Positions 19,624 to 28,552 of a stretch of DNA of 64,000 nt are shown here, one piece after another; position 1 is the stretch's first letter, and each line of letters starts with the position of its first letter. This DNA is from Ancalomicrobiaceae bacterium S20 (GTDB taxonomy: Bacteria > Pseudomonadota > Alphaproteobacteria > Rhizobiales > Ancalomicrobiaceae), in the NCBI GenBank assembly GCA_040269895.1, contig CP158568.1, positions 3,690,716-3,754,715 on the forward strand. The letters are read 5' to 3'. Position numbers and translations under genes: made by a program. The notes below the pieces were generated by a model, which was not told the DNA's origin, ran no database searches, and worked only from the letters and a program-made list of their open reading frames with translations.

Positions 19624-21963
19624 TCAGTTGCGGAGCGGCTTGCCGGTCTCGAGCATGTGCTCGACGCGGGCCAGCGTGCCGGGATGGCGGACGAGCGACA
19701 TGAACGCCTCGCGCTCGAGTTCGAGCACGGCATTCTCGTCGATCGGCTTGATGAAGTCGGTATCGCCGCCCGACAGCACGCGGGCGAGCGCGCCGGAGAC
19801 GACGATGTCATGCGGCGTCGCCTTGCCGAGCTTGGCGAAGCTGTCGACCGCCATCTGCATGGCGGTCAGGCCGGTCGGGCCCGGCAGCACATACTCCGGC
19901 GGCTTCGGCGGCGCGTAATCGGCGACCAAGGCGAGCGCACGGGCCTTGGCGTCGGCGAGCAGCCGGTAGCGGTTCATGGTGATGCCGTCGGTCGGGCGCA
20001 GGAACAAGAGTTCCTTCGCCTCGGCCGCCGACTTCGAGACCTGGGCGGTCGAGATGATCTCGAAGGCCTTGGCGACCGGCGGCATCGGGCCCTTCGGCAT
20101 GCGGCCGAGGGTCGCCCAGCGGTTCAGCATCTCCTTGCAGCCGCCCCAGCCCGGCACGAGGCCGACGCCGACCTCGACGAGACCCGTGTAGGTCTCGGCA
20201 TGGGCCTGCACCGCGGCACAGTGGAGCAGGATCTCGCAGCCGCCGCCGAGCGCCATGCCGGCCGGAGCGCCGACCACCGGCACCTTGGCGTATTTGAGTG
20301 CCTTGTAGGTGTCCTGGCCGGCCGCGACGAGGTTCTCGATCTCCGGCCAAGCCGCAATGTTGCAGGCGAACAGCGCGAGGCCGAGATTGGCACCGACCGA
20401 GAAGTTTGAGCCCTCGTTGTAGACGACCATGGCCTTCATCTGCTTCTCGACCAGACGCAGGGACTTCCGAAGGAGGTCCATCGTGTCGGGATCGAGCGAA
20501 TTCATCTTGGAGGTGAATTCGAAGCAGGCGACGCCGTCGCCGATGTCCCAGAGCGCGGCCGAGCCGTTCTTCAGGAGCGGCTGCGTCTTCAGCTTGATGT
20601 CGGCGAGCATGATCACGCCGTCCGGGCGGACGATGTCGCGATAGCTGCCGGCCGCCGTCAGCACCTGACGGGTGCCGGCCTCGATCCGGTAGAAGCTCTT
20701 GCCCGCCGCCGTCTTCAGGATCGGCGCGACGGCGACGCCGTCGGCCTCGAGCATGGTGACGAAGGCATCGATGCCGATCTTGTCGATCAGCTCGAACGGG
20801 CCTTCCTTCCAATTGTAGCCGAGGCGCATGGCCTCATCGATCGCCTCGACGTCGTCGGTGGCGTCGCCGATCAGGGCGGCGGCATAGGCGAGCGTGCGGC
20901 CCATGACGGCGCGGGCATAGCGGCCGTGCACGCTGTCATGCGTGAACAGCTTCGCCAGCGACCGCCCCGCCGCGTCGATCGCCTCGATGCGCGGCTTCGC
21001 CTGCGGCCGGTATTCGCCGGTCGAAAGGTCGATCGCCTCCTTGAGCTTGACCTTCTCGCGATTGAGCCGGTAGAAGCCGCCCTTACCCTTCCGGCCGGTA
21101 TAGCCGTCGGCGATCATCTTCTCGACCAGCGGCATCGGCCGCGCGATCGCCTGGAACGGGTCATTTGCCGGCAAAGATCCGACCATCGAGCCGAGCACAT
21201 GCGGCATCAGATCGAGACCGACGAGGTCCATCAGGCCGAAGACGCCGGTCTTCGGGATGCCCATCGGCTTGCCGATGATCGCATCGGCCTCTTCGACGGT
21301 CAGACCCATGTCGCCGGCATAGACCGCAGCGGCCTGCAGCCAGTAGACGCCGAGCCGGTTGGCTATGAAGCCCGGGCGGTCCTTGCAGAGGACCACCGAC
21401 TTGCCGAGCGACACATCGGCGAAGCGCGCGACCGCCGCGACCGCGTCGCTGCGGGTCTGCGCGCCGGCGACGATCTCGAGCAGGCGCATGTAACGCGGCG
21501 GGTTGAAGAAATGCGTGATCATGAAATCACGCGCAAAGCTCTCCGGCAGCCCCTCGACGAGCTTCGCCAGCGGGATGGTCGAGGTGTTGGACGACACCAC
21601 CGATCCCGGCTTGCGCACGCCTTCGAGCTTGGCATAGAGCGCCTGCTTGATATCGAGGCGCTCGATGACCGCCTCGATGATCAGGTCGCAGTCGGCGAGG
21701 AGACCGAGGTCGTCCTCGATGTTGCCGGGCGTGACCAGCCGGGCGGCCGCCTTCGACATGAACGGCGCCGGATCGGTCTTCAGCAGCTTCTCGACCGCGC
21801 CCTTGGCGATCGCGCTGCGGTCGGCGACCGTGCCGTCCGGGCCCGGCTTCGGCACGATGTCGAGGAGCACCACCGGCAGGCCGGCATTCGCCGCGTGCGC
21901 CGCGATGCCGGCGCCCATGACGCCGGCGCCGATCACGGCGACCTTCTTGATCTCCGCAGTCAT
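19624..21963 (-). CDS. fadB: Fatty acid oxidation multifunctional protein (3-hydroxyacyl-CoA dehydrogenase / enoyl-CoA hydratase)
   Basis: The 779-residue protein combines two beta-oxidation activities. The N-terminal NAD-binding domain starts KKVAVIGAGVMGAGIAAHAANAG (residues 5-27) and continues to the dehydrogenase segment FFNPPRYMRLLEIV and the C-terminal 3HCDH helices (GFIANRLGVYWLQAA). A crotonase domain follows in the C-terminal third: SKMNSLDPDTMDLL, NFSVGANLGLALFA and PVVGAPAGMALGGGCEILLHC, with the oxyanion-hole glycines. Dehydrogenase before hydratase is the reverse of E. coli FadB, but is common in Alphaproteobacteria. The ATG overlaps the fadA stop (ATGA), so translation is coupled to the thiolase. 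Confidence 0.92.
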   Translation of the reverse strand: MTAEIKKVAVIGAGVMGAGIAAHAANAGLPVVLLDIVPKPGPDGTVADRSAIAKGAVEKLLKTDPAPFMSKAAARLVTPGNIEDDLGLLADCDLIIEAVIERLDIKQALYAKLEGVRKPGSVVSSNTSTIPLAKLVEGLPESFARDFMITHFFNPPRYMRLLEIVAGAQTRSDAVAAVARFADVSLGKSVVLCKDRPGFIANRLGVYWLQAAAVYAGDMGLTVEEADAIIGKPMGIPKTGVFGLMDLVGLDLMPHVLGSMVGSLPANDPFQAIARPMPLVEKMIADGYTGRKGKGGFYRLNREKVKLKEAIDLSTGEYRPQAKPRIEAIDAAGRSLAKLFTHDSVHGRYARAVMGRTLAYAAALIGDATDDVEAIDEAMRLGYNWKEGPFELIDKIGIDAFVTMLEADGVAVAPILKTAAGKSFYRIEAGTRQVLTAAGSYRDIVRPDGVIMLADIKLKTQPLLKNGSAALWDIGDGVACFEFTSKMNSLDPDTMDLLRKSLRLVEKQMKAMVVYNEGSNFSVGANLGLALFACNIAAWPEIENLVAAGQDTYKALKYAKVPVVGAPAGMALGGGCEILLHCAAVQAHAETYTGLVEVGVGLVPGWGGCKEMLNRWATLGRMPKGPMPPVAKAFEIISTAQVSKSAAEAKELLFLRPTDGITMNRYRLLADAKARALALVADYAPPKPPEYVLPGPTGLTAMQMAVDSFAKLGKATPHDIVVSGALARVLSGGDTDFIKPIDENAVLELEREAFMSLVRHPGTLARVEHMLETGKPLRN

Positions 21964-23099
21964 CAGATCGCCTCCAGCACCGTCGCGATACCCTGGCCGC
22001 CGCCGATGCACTGGGTCGCCAGCGCATACTTGCCGCCCTCGCGCTTCAGGAGCTGCGCCGCCTTGCCGACGATGCGCGCGCCGGTGGCGCCGAGCGGGTG
22101 ACCGAGCGCGATGGCGCCGCCGTCGAGGTTGACCTTGGCCTGATCGAGGCCGAGGTCGCGGATGCAGGCGAGCGACTGCGAGGCGAAGGCCTCGTTGAGC
22201 TCGACGACGTCGAGATCCTTCACGTCGATGCCGGCACGGGCGAGCGCCTTGCGCGTCGCGCCGACCGGACCGATGCCCATGATCTCCGGATCGCAGCCCG
22301 AGATCGCGACCGACTTCACCGCCGCGAGCGGCTCCAGGCCGTGCTTGGCCGCGAAAGCTTCCGTGCAGACGATCACGGCCGAGGCGCCGTCGGTCAGCGG
22401 CGACGAGGTGCCGGCGGTGACGACGCCGTCGGCCGAGAAGGCCGGCTTCAGGGTCGACAGGCCCTCGGCGGTCGTCTCCGGACGGATGCAGCCGTCCTCC
22501 GAAACCAGACCGGCCTTGGACTGGATCGGCACGATCTCGTCCTTGAGCTTGCCGGCCTCGCGGGCAGCCGCAGCCTTGCGATGGCTCTCGGCCGCGAAGG
22601 CCTCCTGCTCGCCGCGGGTGATCTGCCAGCGGCGGGCGACGTTCTCGGCCGTGTCGCCCATGCCGAGATAGGCACCGGGCATCTCGGCGGCGAACTTCGG
22701 ATTGGGCATCGGGTTGAAGCCCATCATCGGCACGCGCGACATGCTCTCGACACCGGCGCAGACGAAGGCGTCGCCCGCGCCGAGCGCGATGGCGCCCGCG
22801 GCCATGTGGACCGACTGCATCGACGAGCCGCAGAAGCGGTTGATCGTGGCGCCGCCGACCGACTTGGGCAGGCCGGCCATCAGGCCGATCAGGCGCGCGA
22901 CGTTGAGACCCTGCTCGCCTTCCGGGAAGGCGCAGCCGAGGATCAGGTCCTCGAGCTCGTCGCCGGGGACGCCCAGGCGCTCGACGAGCGTGCGAATGAC
23001 GGCAGCGGCCAGGTCGTCCGGCCGGACCGAGGCGAGATCGCCCTTCTTGGCCGGCGTGAACGGCGAACGCGCGTATCCGGCGATGACCACCTTGCTCAT
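21963..23099 (-). CDS. fadA: Acetyl-CoA acyltransferase (thiolase, FadA-like)
   Basis: This thiolase cleaves 3-ketoacyl-CoA to acetyl-CoA and a shortened acyl-CoA, the last beta-oxidation step. The 378-residue product has all three catalytic regions: NRFCGSSMQSVHMAAGAI with the nucleophilic Cys, GGAIALGHPLGATGARI with the general-base His, and CIGGGQGIATVLE with the second Cys. The start MSKVVIAGYARSPF has GGAGACGG upstream; the longer open frame adds 13 non-conserved residues. It lies between merR and fadB and overlaps fadB, forming a merR-fadA-fadB-fadE transcription unit. Confidence 0.93.
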   Translation of the reverse strand: MSKVVIAGYARSPFTPAKKGDLASVRPDDLAAAVIRTLVERLGVPGDELEDLILGCAFPEGEQGLNVARLIGLMAGLPKSVGGATINRFCGSSMQSVHMAAGAIALGAGDAFVCAGVESMSRVPMMGFNPMPNPKFAAEMPGAYLGMGDTAENVARRWQITRGEQEAFAAESHRKAAAAREAGKLKDEIVPIQSKAGLVSEDGCIRPETTAEGLSTLKPAFSADGVVTAGTSSPLTDGASAVIVCTEAFAAKHGLEPLAAVKSVAISGCDPEIMGIGPVGATRKALARAGIDVKDLDVVELNEAFASQSLACIRDLGLDQAKVNLDGGAIALGHPLGATGARIVGKAAQLLKREGGKYALATQCIGGGQGIATVLEAI

Positions 23100-23164
23100 G
23101 ACATCCGTCTCCAATGATGCGCCTCCCGACGACATCACGGGGGGGACCCGTCCGCGCCGGTGGT

Positions 23165-23554
23165 TCAGTCGATCTCGATGCCGCGGCCCTTGAGGGTATC
23201 GAGGCTCAGACGCTCGATATCCTTCAGTTCGCCGAGGCTCACTCTCACCGCTTCAGCCTGGTCCTCCAGCTGGTCGATCCGCGACCTGACCTTCTTGACC
23301 AGATGCTGAAGCTGCTCGACCTGCGTCGTGTCGACGACGTAGAGGTCGAGAAACTCCTTGATGTCCCGAAGGCTGAAGCCCAGCCGCTTGCCGCGCAGGA
23401 TGAGGATCATCCGGGCGCGGTCGCGATGGGTGTAGACCCGGGTGTTGCCGGCCCGTTGCGGGGAGATGAGGCCGCGGTCTTCATAGAAGCGGATCGTCCG
23501 CGCGGTCACGCCGAGTTCGCGCGCGAGTTCCGTCACCGAATAGAGCTTCTCCAT
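23165..23554 (-). CDS. MerR-family regulator of the fatty-acid degradation genes
   Basis: The 129-residue protein has the MerR winged helix-turn-helix at its N-terminus (YSVTELARELGVTARTIRFYEDRGLISPQRAGNTRVYTHRDRARM) and a coiled-coil dimerisation helix from about residue 75 to the end (VEQLQHLVKKVRSRIDQLEDQAEAVRVSLGEL). There is no long C-terminal effector domain and no Cys cluster, so it is unlike metal sensors and closer to the LiuR-like regulators of acyl-CoA catabolism; an acyl-CoA ligand is inference. It is the first gene of merR-fadA-fadB-fadE. A dyad-like motif 47 bases upstream of its start recurs before three neighbouring lipid genes, so it is probably autoregulated and controls a local regulon. 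Confidence 0.88.
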   Translation of the reverse strand: MEKLYSVTELARELGVTARTIRFYEDRGLISPQRAGNTRVYTHRDRARMILILRGKRLGFSLRDIKEFLDLYVVDTTQVEQLQHLVKKVRSRIDQLEDQAEAVRVSLGELKDIERLSLDTLKGRGIEID

Positions 23555-23601
23555 GAACCGCGGATTCCTCTTGGTCTTGATTCTAACTGTACGGGCCGTA
23601 G

Positions 23602-23619
23602 GTTGCCCAATACGTCACA
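23602..23619 (-). promoter_or_regulatory. Putative MerR operator, site A (merR-fadA-fadB-fadE)
   Basis: The 18-mer GTTGCCCAATACGTCACA carries the shared core (C)CNATACGTCA found before four units here. It lies 47 bases upstream of the merR ATG. The left half-site is degenerate relative to a full GTTGACGT-AT-ACGTCAAC palindrome. Confidence 0.55.
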
Positions 23620-23674
23620 TCAATGCCATAGAAATACCACGCGATCCAGTGCCGCGGCTCGTCGTTCCTCCGTT

Positions 23675-25372
23675 TCAGGCTTGCGTTGGATGGTTCGGAG
23701 CGCCGGACGCGGCCTTGGCCAGTTCGTCGGCGACCAGTTCCTTCTTGGACAACTTGCCGATCATGGTCTTCGGCAACTCGTCACGGATTTCGATCGCCTT
23801 CGGCATCTCGATCTTCGAGATGTAGCCGGTAAGGAACGTCATCAGCTCCTCGGGCGTCACGGTCTTGTCGGCGAGGCAGCGGACGAAGGCCTTCGGTGCC
23901 TGGCCGCGATAGGCATCCGGCACACCGATGACGGTCACCTCGGCGACCGCCGGATGCTGGTAGAGCGCCTCTTCGATCACCCGCGGGTAGACGTTGAAGC
24001 CCGAGCAGATGATCAGGTCCTTGAGGCGATCGACGATGTAATAGTAGCCGTCGGCGTCGCGATAGCCGACGTCGCCGGTGCGCAGCGCGCCGTCGACGAA
24101 GGTCTTCGCGGTCTCCTCCGGACGGCTCCAGTAACCGGTCATGACCTGCGGTCCGCGCACGCAGAGTTCGCCCTTTTCGCCGATCTCGGTCACGATATGG
24201 CCGTCCTCGAGCGAGCGCAGTTCGATGGTCGTGCCGGCGGCCGGCACGCCGATCGAGCCGTCACGGGCCCCACCGGTCACCGGATTGCAGGTCACCACCG
24301 GCGAAGCCTCGGTCAGGCCATAGCCCTCGACCAGGGCGCAGCCGGTCAGCTCCTCGAAGCGATGCCTGACCTCGACCGGCAGCGGCGCGCCGCCGGAGAT
24401 GCAGAACCGCAGCGACGACAGGTCGAGCTTCTGCTTGGATGCGAGATTGTTGATCGCGGTGAAGATCGTCGGCACGCCCGGGAACAGCGTCGGCCGGCGC
24501 TTGGCGATGGTCTTGACCACCTGCTTCAGCTCGAAGCGCGGCAGCAGGATCAGCTCCGCGCCGAGCGCCACGCCGACGTTCATGACAACGCCCATGGCAA
24601 AGACATGGAACAGCGGCAGCACGCCGAGCATGCGCTCCTGGCCGGGATGCGGATCGGGCAGATAGCGGACGATCTGCTCCATGTTCGCGGTCAGGTTGGC
24701 GTGCGTGAGCATGGCGCCCTTCGGCACGCCGGTGGTCCCGCCGGTGTATTGCAGCACCGCGATGTCGGTGAGCGGATCGATGCGCGCCGGTGTGTAGCGA
24801 CCGTCATTGGCGAGCAGGCGCTCGAACCCGACGAAACGGCGATCGCCGGCCGGCGGGGTCGCGAGATCCTTGCGCTTCAGGATCCGGAACAGCAACGATT
24901 TGATCGGCGGCAGGATCGCGGCCATCGAGCAGACCACGACGGCCTCGAGCCGCGTGGTCTTCAGCAGGTCGGCGACCTTCGGCAGGATCTGCGCCACGTC
25001 GAGCGTGATCATGATCCGCGTGCCGCTGTCGGCGATCTGGTGCTCCAGCTCGCGCGGCACATAGAGCGGATTGTAGTTGACCACGATGCCGCCGAGCTTC
25101 AGCACGGCAAAGAAGCAGATCACCGAATAGGGCGTGTTCGGCAGGCAGAGCCCGACCCGGACACCCGGGCCGACTCCGAGATCCTCGAGCCCGCGCGCGC
25201 AGCGATCGACGAGACCGCCGAGCTCGGCATAGGTCCACCGGCGACCGAGAAAGTCGATCGCGGGACGCGGGCCGAACTGTGCCACGGCCCGATCGAGCAC
25301 GTCGCCCAGCGGCCGGGTCTCGACCGGAGCGGCAAAACTCGCAGGAACAACCTGAACCATGGGGGCTCCCAT
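23675..25372 (-). CDS. fadD: Long-chain acyl-CoA synthetase (FadD-like AMP-binding ligase)
   Basis: This adenylating enzyme activates fatty acids to acyl-CoA before beta-oxidation. The product of about 565 residues has the ANL motifs in order: P-loop YTGGTTGVPKGAMLTH, LPLFHVFAM, the GYGLTEASPVV (A5) motif, LRTGDVGYRDADGYYYIVDRLKDLI (A7-A8) and the C-terminal lysine region LPKTMIGKLSKKEL. The start is uncertain: ATG 25372 has GGAG nine bases upstream, ATG 25360 has GGGAG five bases upstream, and the frame is open to a GTG at 25390. It lies upstream of merR on the same strand, with 120 bases between. No operator copy was seen directly before it. Confidence 0.92.
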   Translation of the reverse strand: MGAPMVQVVPASFAAPVETRPLGDVLDRAVAQFGPRPAIDFLGRRWTYAELGGLVDRCARGLEDLGVGPGVRVGLCLPNTPYSVICFFAVLKLGGIVVNYNPLYVPRELEHQIADSGTRIMITLDVAQILPKVADLLKTTRLEAVVVCSMAAILPPIKSLLFRILKRKDLATPPAGDRRFVGFERLLANDGRYTPARIDPLTDIAVLQYTGGTTGVPKGAMLTHANLTANMEQIVRYLPDPHPGQERMLGVLPLFHVFAMGVVMNVGVALGAELILLPRFELKQVVKTIAKRRPTLFPGVPTIFTAINNLASKQKLDLSSLRFCISGGAPLPVEVRHRFEELTGCALVEGYGLTEASPVVTCNPVTGGARDGSIGVPAAGTTIELRSLEDGHIVTEIGEKGELCVRGPQVMTGYWSRPEETAKTFVDGALRTGDVGYRDADGYYYIVDRLKDLIICSGFNVYPRVIEEALYQHPAVAEVTVIGVPDAYRGQAPKAFVRCLADKTVTPEELMTFLTGYISKIEMPKAIEIRDELPKTMIGKLSKKELVADELAKAASGAPNHPTQA

Positions 25373-25523
25373 GAGCTCGAACTCCGTCACGAGTACTCAA
25401 TGTACCGGCAAGACTCGCCGGTCGGCGCGCCGCCCCACTCGAGCGCGCCCTGGACCGTCGACTTGTCGGCTGCGGGCGGGCGGGGATCGCGGTCCTCGCC
25501 CGTCGTCGCTCGGCCCGAAACGG

Positions 25524-26846
25524 TCAGAACTTGACCGAATAACCCAGGCTGATGATGTCGGCGTCGGCGTTGTAGCTGCCGGTCGTCCGATAGGTGATCG
25601 GCAGCGACGGCGTCGCCGGCGTCACATGAGAGATGTTGTTCGAACCGACGCCGAACAAGTGCGCATAGGACAGATTGATCTTCGAGTTCGGCGTGAACTC
25701 GTAGGAGATGCCGGCCGAAGTCCAGAGGCGATCGGCATCCGGGATGCGCGCGGTCCGGACCGTGTCGGTGACCGGGGCGATCTCGTAGCCGATGCCGAGC
25801 TGACCGGCGAACTGCTGGGTGAACTTGTAGTTGCCACCCACCGAGAAGAACCAGCCGTCACGCCAGTTCTCGGCCGTCACCGAGTCCGGGCGGCCGTCGC
25901 CGTACTTGATGCGCAGCTCCTTGAACAGCGACCAGTTGGTCCACTGCACTTCGGCCATCAGCGCGAAGTCCGGCGTCACCTCGTGATAGAAGCCGAGGCT
26001 CGCGACATCCGGCAGCGTCAGCTTGGCCGAACCGCTGGTGTTGGTGAGCGCGGCGCGCAGGGCGGCCGGCAGGGCGGCCAGCGGCACCGGCGACACGAAG
26101 TTGGCATCGCCCTTGAGGTTCGTGCTGATGCGCGAACGATAGTCGAGGCCGATGCGGGTGGTCGGGCTGAACTCGTAGAGCACGCCGACATTGAAGCCGA
26201 CGTTGGTCGAGTCGCCGCTCAGCTGGCCGTAAGCGTCCGAGCGGATCAGACCGCCGGTCAGGGCCGGCAGATCGATCGCGGTGCCGAGCTTGGCGGTCGT
26301 GTAGGAGATGTCGATGCCGAGACCGACCGACAGGGCCGAGTTGATCCGGTAGGCGATGGTCGGCTGGACCTGGAAGTTCATCAGCGAGCTGTCGAGCGCC
26401 TGATAGCGACCGACGAAGTCGGACGCGTACTTGGAGCGCAGGCCGAACGGCGACACCACCGCGACACCGAACTTCAGGTCGTTCGAGAAGCTGTAGACGC
26501 CGTAGCCGCCGCCGACGAGGCCGTCGCCGATCGCGTCGCCACCGATCGAGCCGGCGATCGGCGCGCCGTTGCGGGTCGCGCCGCCGGAGAAGCTCGCGTA
26601 GGGCATCACGCCCGACGTGGTCGCCGAGAGGTGATGGCCCTGCAGACGCGTCATGCCGGCCGGGTTGGAGAACACGGTCGAGGCGTCGGAGGCCTTGGCG
26701 GACTGGCCGGCCAAGGACGTCGCCAGCGAATCGGCGCTCAGTTCCTTCAGCTGGAAGCCACCCGCTTCGGCCTGCGCAATCGCGACCACCGAAGCAGCCG
26801 CCGCACACATGAGACCGACGATACGCGCACGCCCTTGGCGATTCAT
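25524..26846 (-). CDS. FadL/OmpP1/TodX-family outer membrane transporter
   Basis: The 440-residue protein has a signal peptide ending AIAQAEAGGF and the family N-terminal hatch sequence GFQLKELSADSLATSLAGQSAKASDASTVFSNPAGMTRL, including the NPAGM motif. The remainder is a 14-stranded barrel pattern, ending in IISLGYSVKF with a terminal Phe. FadL proteins carry long-chain fatty acids or other hydrophobic compounds across the outer membrane, which suits the neighbouring fadD and fadA-fadB-fadE genes. It appears to be a single-gene unit, with operator site B 67 bases upstream of its ATG, so it is probably co-regulated with beta-oxidation. Confidence 0.9.
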   Translation of the reverse strand: MNRQGRARIVGLMCAAAASVVAIAQAEAGGFQLKELSADSLATSLAGQSAKASDASTVFSNPAGMTRLQGHHLSATTSGVMPYASFSGGATRNGAPIAGSIGGDAIGDGLVGGGYGVYSFSNDLKFGVAVVSPFGLRSKYASDFVGRYQALDSSLMNFQVQPTIAYRINSALSVGLGIDISYTTAKLGTAIDLPALTGGLIRSDAYGQLSGDSTNVGFNVGVLYEFSPTTRIGLDYRSRISTNLKGDANFVSPVPLAALPAALRAALTNTSGSAKLTLPDVASLGFYHEVTPDFALMAEVQWTNWSLFKELRIKYGDGRPDSVTAENWRDGWFFSVGGNYKFTQQFAGQLGIGYEIAPVTDTVRTARIPDADRLWTSAGISYEFTPNSKINLSYAHLFGVGSNNISHVTPATPSLPITYRTTGSYNADADIISLGYSVKF

Positions 26847-26913
26847 CGTTTTCCACCCCAGGTTATGGCGCGCGATACCGCGCCTTAGACATTATTTTGA
26901 CAGATTACGGACA

Positions 26914-26931
26914 CGTGCCGAATACGTCAAC
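26914..26931 (-). promoter_or_regulatory. Putative MerR operator, site B (fadL-like gene)
   Basis: CGTGCCGAATACGTCAAC matches the consensus TGCCGNATACGTCAA and lies 67 bases upstream of the outer-membrane transporter start, in an AT-richer promoter stretch. Confidence 0.55.
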
Positions 26932-26988
26932 CGTCCGACGATTACCGTCCAGACGGCGCAACGCCGGTGTTGTCCCGGCACAACATAT

Positions 26989-27285
26989 TCAATTCAGCGC
27001 ACCCACGAGCTTCATCGCAACGCCGGTCGAACCCTTCACCTTGATCTTGCCCATCGCGTAACCGAGCATCGGATCGAGACGACCGTCGATCAGGTCGAAC
27101 AAATGCTTTGCGGTGGTGCGAATCGTACAGGAGACGTCGTCTTCGAGGTCTTCCGCGAGCCGCGCGGGCGCCACACGGCCGTCGATGGTCCATTTCCCCT
27201 CATCGCCGAGATCGAAGCAAACCGCATAGCCGAGCCGGTCGAGCTTCGGCAGCACATCGCGCAGGCGGTCTTCCACGTCGTCCAT
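26989..27285 (-). CDS. SCP2 sterol-binding domain protein
   Basis: This 98-residue single-domain protein fits the SCP2 lipid-binding fold: an alternating core with GYAVCFDLGDEGKWTIDGRVAP, then DVSCTIRTTAKHLFDLIDGRLDPMLGYAMGKIKVKGSTGVAMKLVGAL, where the D-P-M-x-x-x-M-x-G-K-I-K-V-K-G segment is the family signature. SCP2 domains bind fatty acyl-CoA or other lipids and aid transfer or oxidation. It lies between the FadL-like gene and the nitronate monooxygenase, with its own operator copy 42 bases upstream. It is cytoplasmic, with no signal peptide. Confidence 0.85.
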   Translation of the reverse strand: MDDVEDRLRDVLPKLDRLGYAVCFDLGDEGKWTIDGRVAPARLAEDLEDDVSCTIRTTAKHLFDLIDGRLDPMLGYAMGKIKVKGSTGVAMKLVGALN

Positions 27286-27327
27286 CGATCGATCTCCGAG
27301 CTTGGGAACGACCCGACTTTTTCACGG

Positions 27328-27345
27328 GCTCCCGTATACGTCAAT
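27328..27345 (-). promoter_or_regulatory. Putative MerR operator, site C (SCP2 gene)
   Basis: GCTCCCGTATACGTCAAT is the most symmetric of the four sites around its centre (CGT-AT-ACG). It lies 42 bases upstream of the SCP2 gene. Confidence 0.55.
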
Positions 27346-27420
27346 ACGATTCCGTACTAGACATTTCGCCATGTGTCCGCGTGTGTCCGTTCACGCGCGG
27401 CGCCACACGCATCGGGCGAA

Positions 27421-28359
27421 TCAGCCGACCAGCCGATCGCGCGCCTGAGCGTACTCGCGGCGCAGGCGGGCGACGAGCGCGGCGACCTTCGGCACGTCGG
27501 CGATGCCCCCGACACCATGGCCGGCCGACCACACGTCGCGCCAGGCCTTGGCCTCCTTGTCCATGTCCAGTTTCGGGGTGCCGGCGGCGTTCGGATCGAT
27601 GCCGTTGGCCTCCAGGCTCTGGCGCATGAAATTGGCGTTCACGCCGGAGACCTTCGGCGTGTAGACGATGTCGCCGGCCTGGGCCGCGACGATCATGGCC
27701 TTGTAGGCGTCGGGCGCGAGGCTCTCCTCGGTCGCCACGAAGCGGGTGCCCATATAGGCGAGTTCGGCACCCATCGCGCGCGCCGCCGCTATATCGCCGC
27801 CGGAGCTCATGGCGCCCGAGAGCACGATCGGGCCGGCGAAGACGCGCCGCAGCTCCTTCAGCAGCGCGAAGGGACTGAGCGTGCCGGCGTGGCCGCCGGC
27901 GCCAGCCGCGACCGCGATCAGGCCATCGACACCGGCGGCGGCGGCCTTGGCGCCGTGACGCGCGGTGATCACGTCATGAAAGACGACGCCGCCATAGGAA
28001 TGCACCGCGTCGACGACCTCGCCGACGGCGCCGAGCGAGGTGATGACCAGCGGCACCTTGTGCTTCACCACGAGTTCGAGATCCGCCTTCAGGCGCGGAT
28101 TGGTCGGATGGACGATCAGATTGACGCCGAAAGGCGCCGCCGGGCCGCCGTCCGGCTTGCCGGCGGCGAGCGCCGTCTCGATCTCGTCGAGCCAGGCCTC
28201 AAAACCCTCGCTGGTCCGCTGGTTCAGCGCCGGGAACGTGCCGATCACGCCCGCGCGGCAGGCCTCGATCACCAGCGCCGGCCCGGAGACCAGGAACATC
28301 GGCGCGACGATCAGCGGAAGATCGAGCCCACGGGTGAGGCTCGCGGCAAGGTCCGACAT
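27421..28359 (-). CDS. Nitronate monooxygenase (2-nitropropane dioxygenase family)
   Basis: The 312-residue FMN-binding barrel has the family features LPLIVAPMFLVSGPALVIEACRAGVIGTFP at the N-terminus, GLIAVAAGAGGHAGTLSPFALL with the active-site His, and the FMN phosphate-binding segment GGDIAAARAMGAELAYMGTRFVATEES. It oxidises alkyl nitronates or related activated carbons using oxygen. Relatives are often found in fatty-acid clusters of Alphaproteobacteria, where the true substrate is not settled. The ATG with GAGGGAG upstream is clear. Operator site D lies 84 bases upstream, linking it to the regulon. Confidence 0.88.
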   Translation of the reverse strand: MSDLAASLTRGLDLPLIVAPMFLVSGPALVIEACRAGVIGTFPALNQRTSEGFEAWLDEIETALAAGKPDGGPAAPFGVNLIVHPTNPRLKADLELVVKHKVPLVITSLGAVGEVVDAVHSYGGVVFHDVITARHGAKAAAAGVDGLIAVAAGAGGHAGTLSPFALLKELRRVFAGPIVLSGAMSSGGDIAAARAMGAELAYMGTRFVATEESLAPDAYKAMIVAAQAGDIVYTPKVSGVNANFMRQSLEANGIDPNAAGTPKLDMDKEAKAWRDVWSAGHGVGGIADVPKVAALVARLRREYAQARDRLVG

Positions 28360-28443
28360 GGATGCTCCCTCGGCGGCGCGTCTCGTTTGCAGAACCCGGG
28401 CATCCGCGCGCCTCGTCCCCGGCTGAAACGAAACGTCCCGCAA

Positions 28444-28476
28444 TCTGCCGCATACGTCAAGGTGACGCCGTATGGG
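28444..28476 (-). promoter_or_regulatory. Putative MerR operator, site D, with a second inverted half-site
   Basis: TCTGCCGCATACGTCAAG matches the shared consensus. Directly after it the sequence GGTGACGCCGTATG carries the reversed element, so CATACGTCA and its near-complement face each other around AGG. The site lies 84 bases upstream of the nitronate monooxygenase. Confidence 0.5.
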
Positions 28477-28495
28477 GCACAAGCGCCAACGCAAA

Positions 28496-28520
28496 CGCCG
28501 CGGCGAGGCTCGCCGCGGCG
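28496..28520 (-). terminator. Hairpin terminator after the Old Yellow Enzyme gene
   Basis: Twelve-base arms CGCCGCGGCGAG and CTCGCCGCGGCG flank a single base, about 30 bases after the oxidoreductase stop. On the minus strand TTTGCGTT follows. It insulates that gene from the operator D region. Confidence 0.6.
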
Positions 28521-28552
28521 TTCGATGTTCGGGTCTTCGTCGTGCGGGAGAA

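Noticed and set aside
21963-23099. Possible phaA (biosynthetic acetyl-CoA acetyltransferase) assignment
   Set aside because: The operon with fadB and fadE and a fatty-acid-type regulator favours a degradative thiolase; no phaB or phaC is nearby.
23114-25534. 806-codon open frame on the plus strand
   Set aside because: It lies antisense to merR and fadD, both with full motifs, so it is a shadow.
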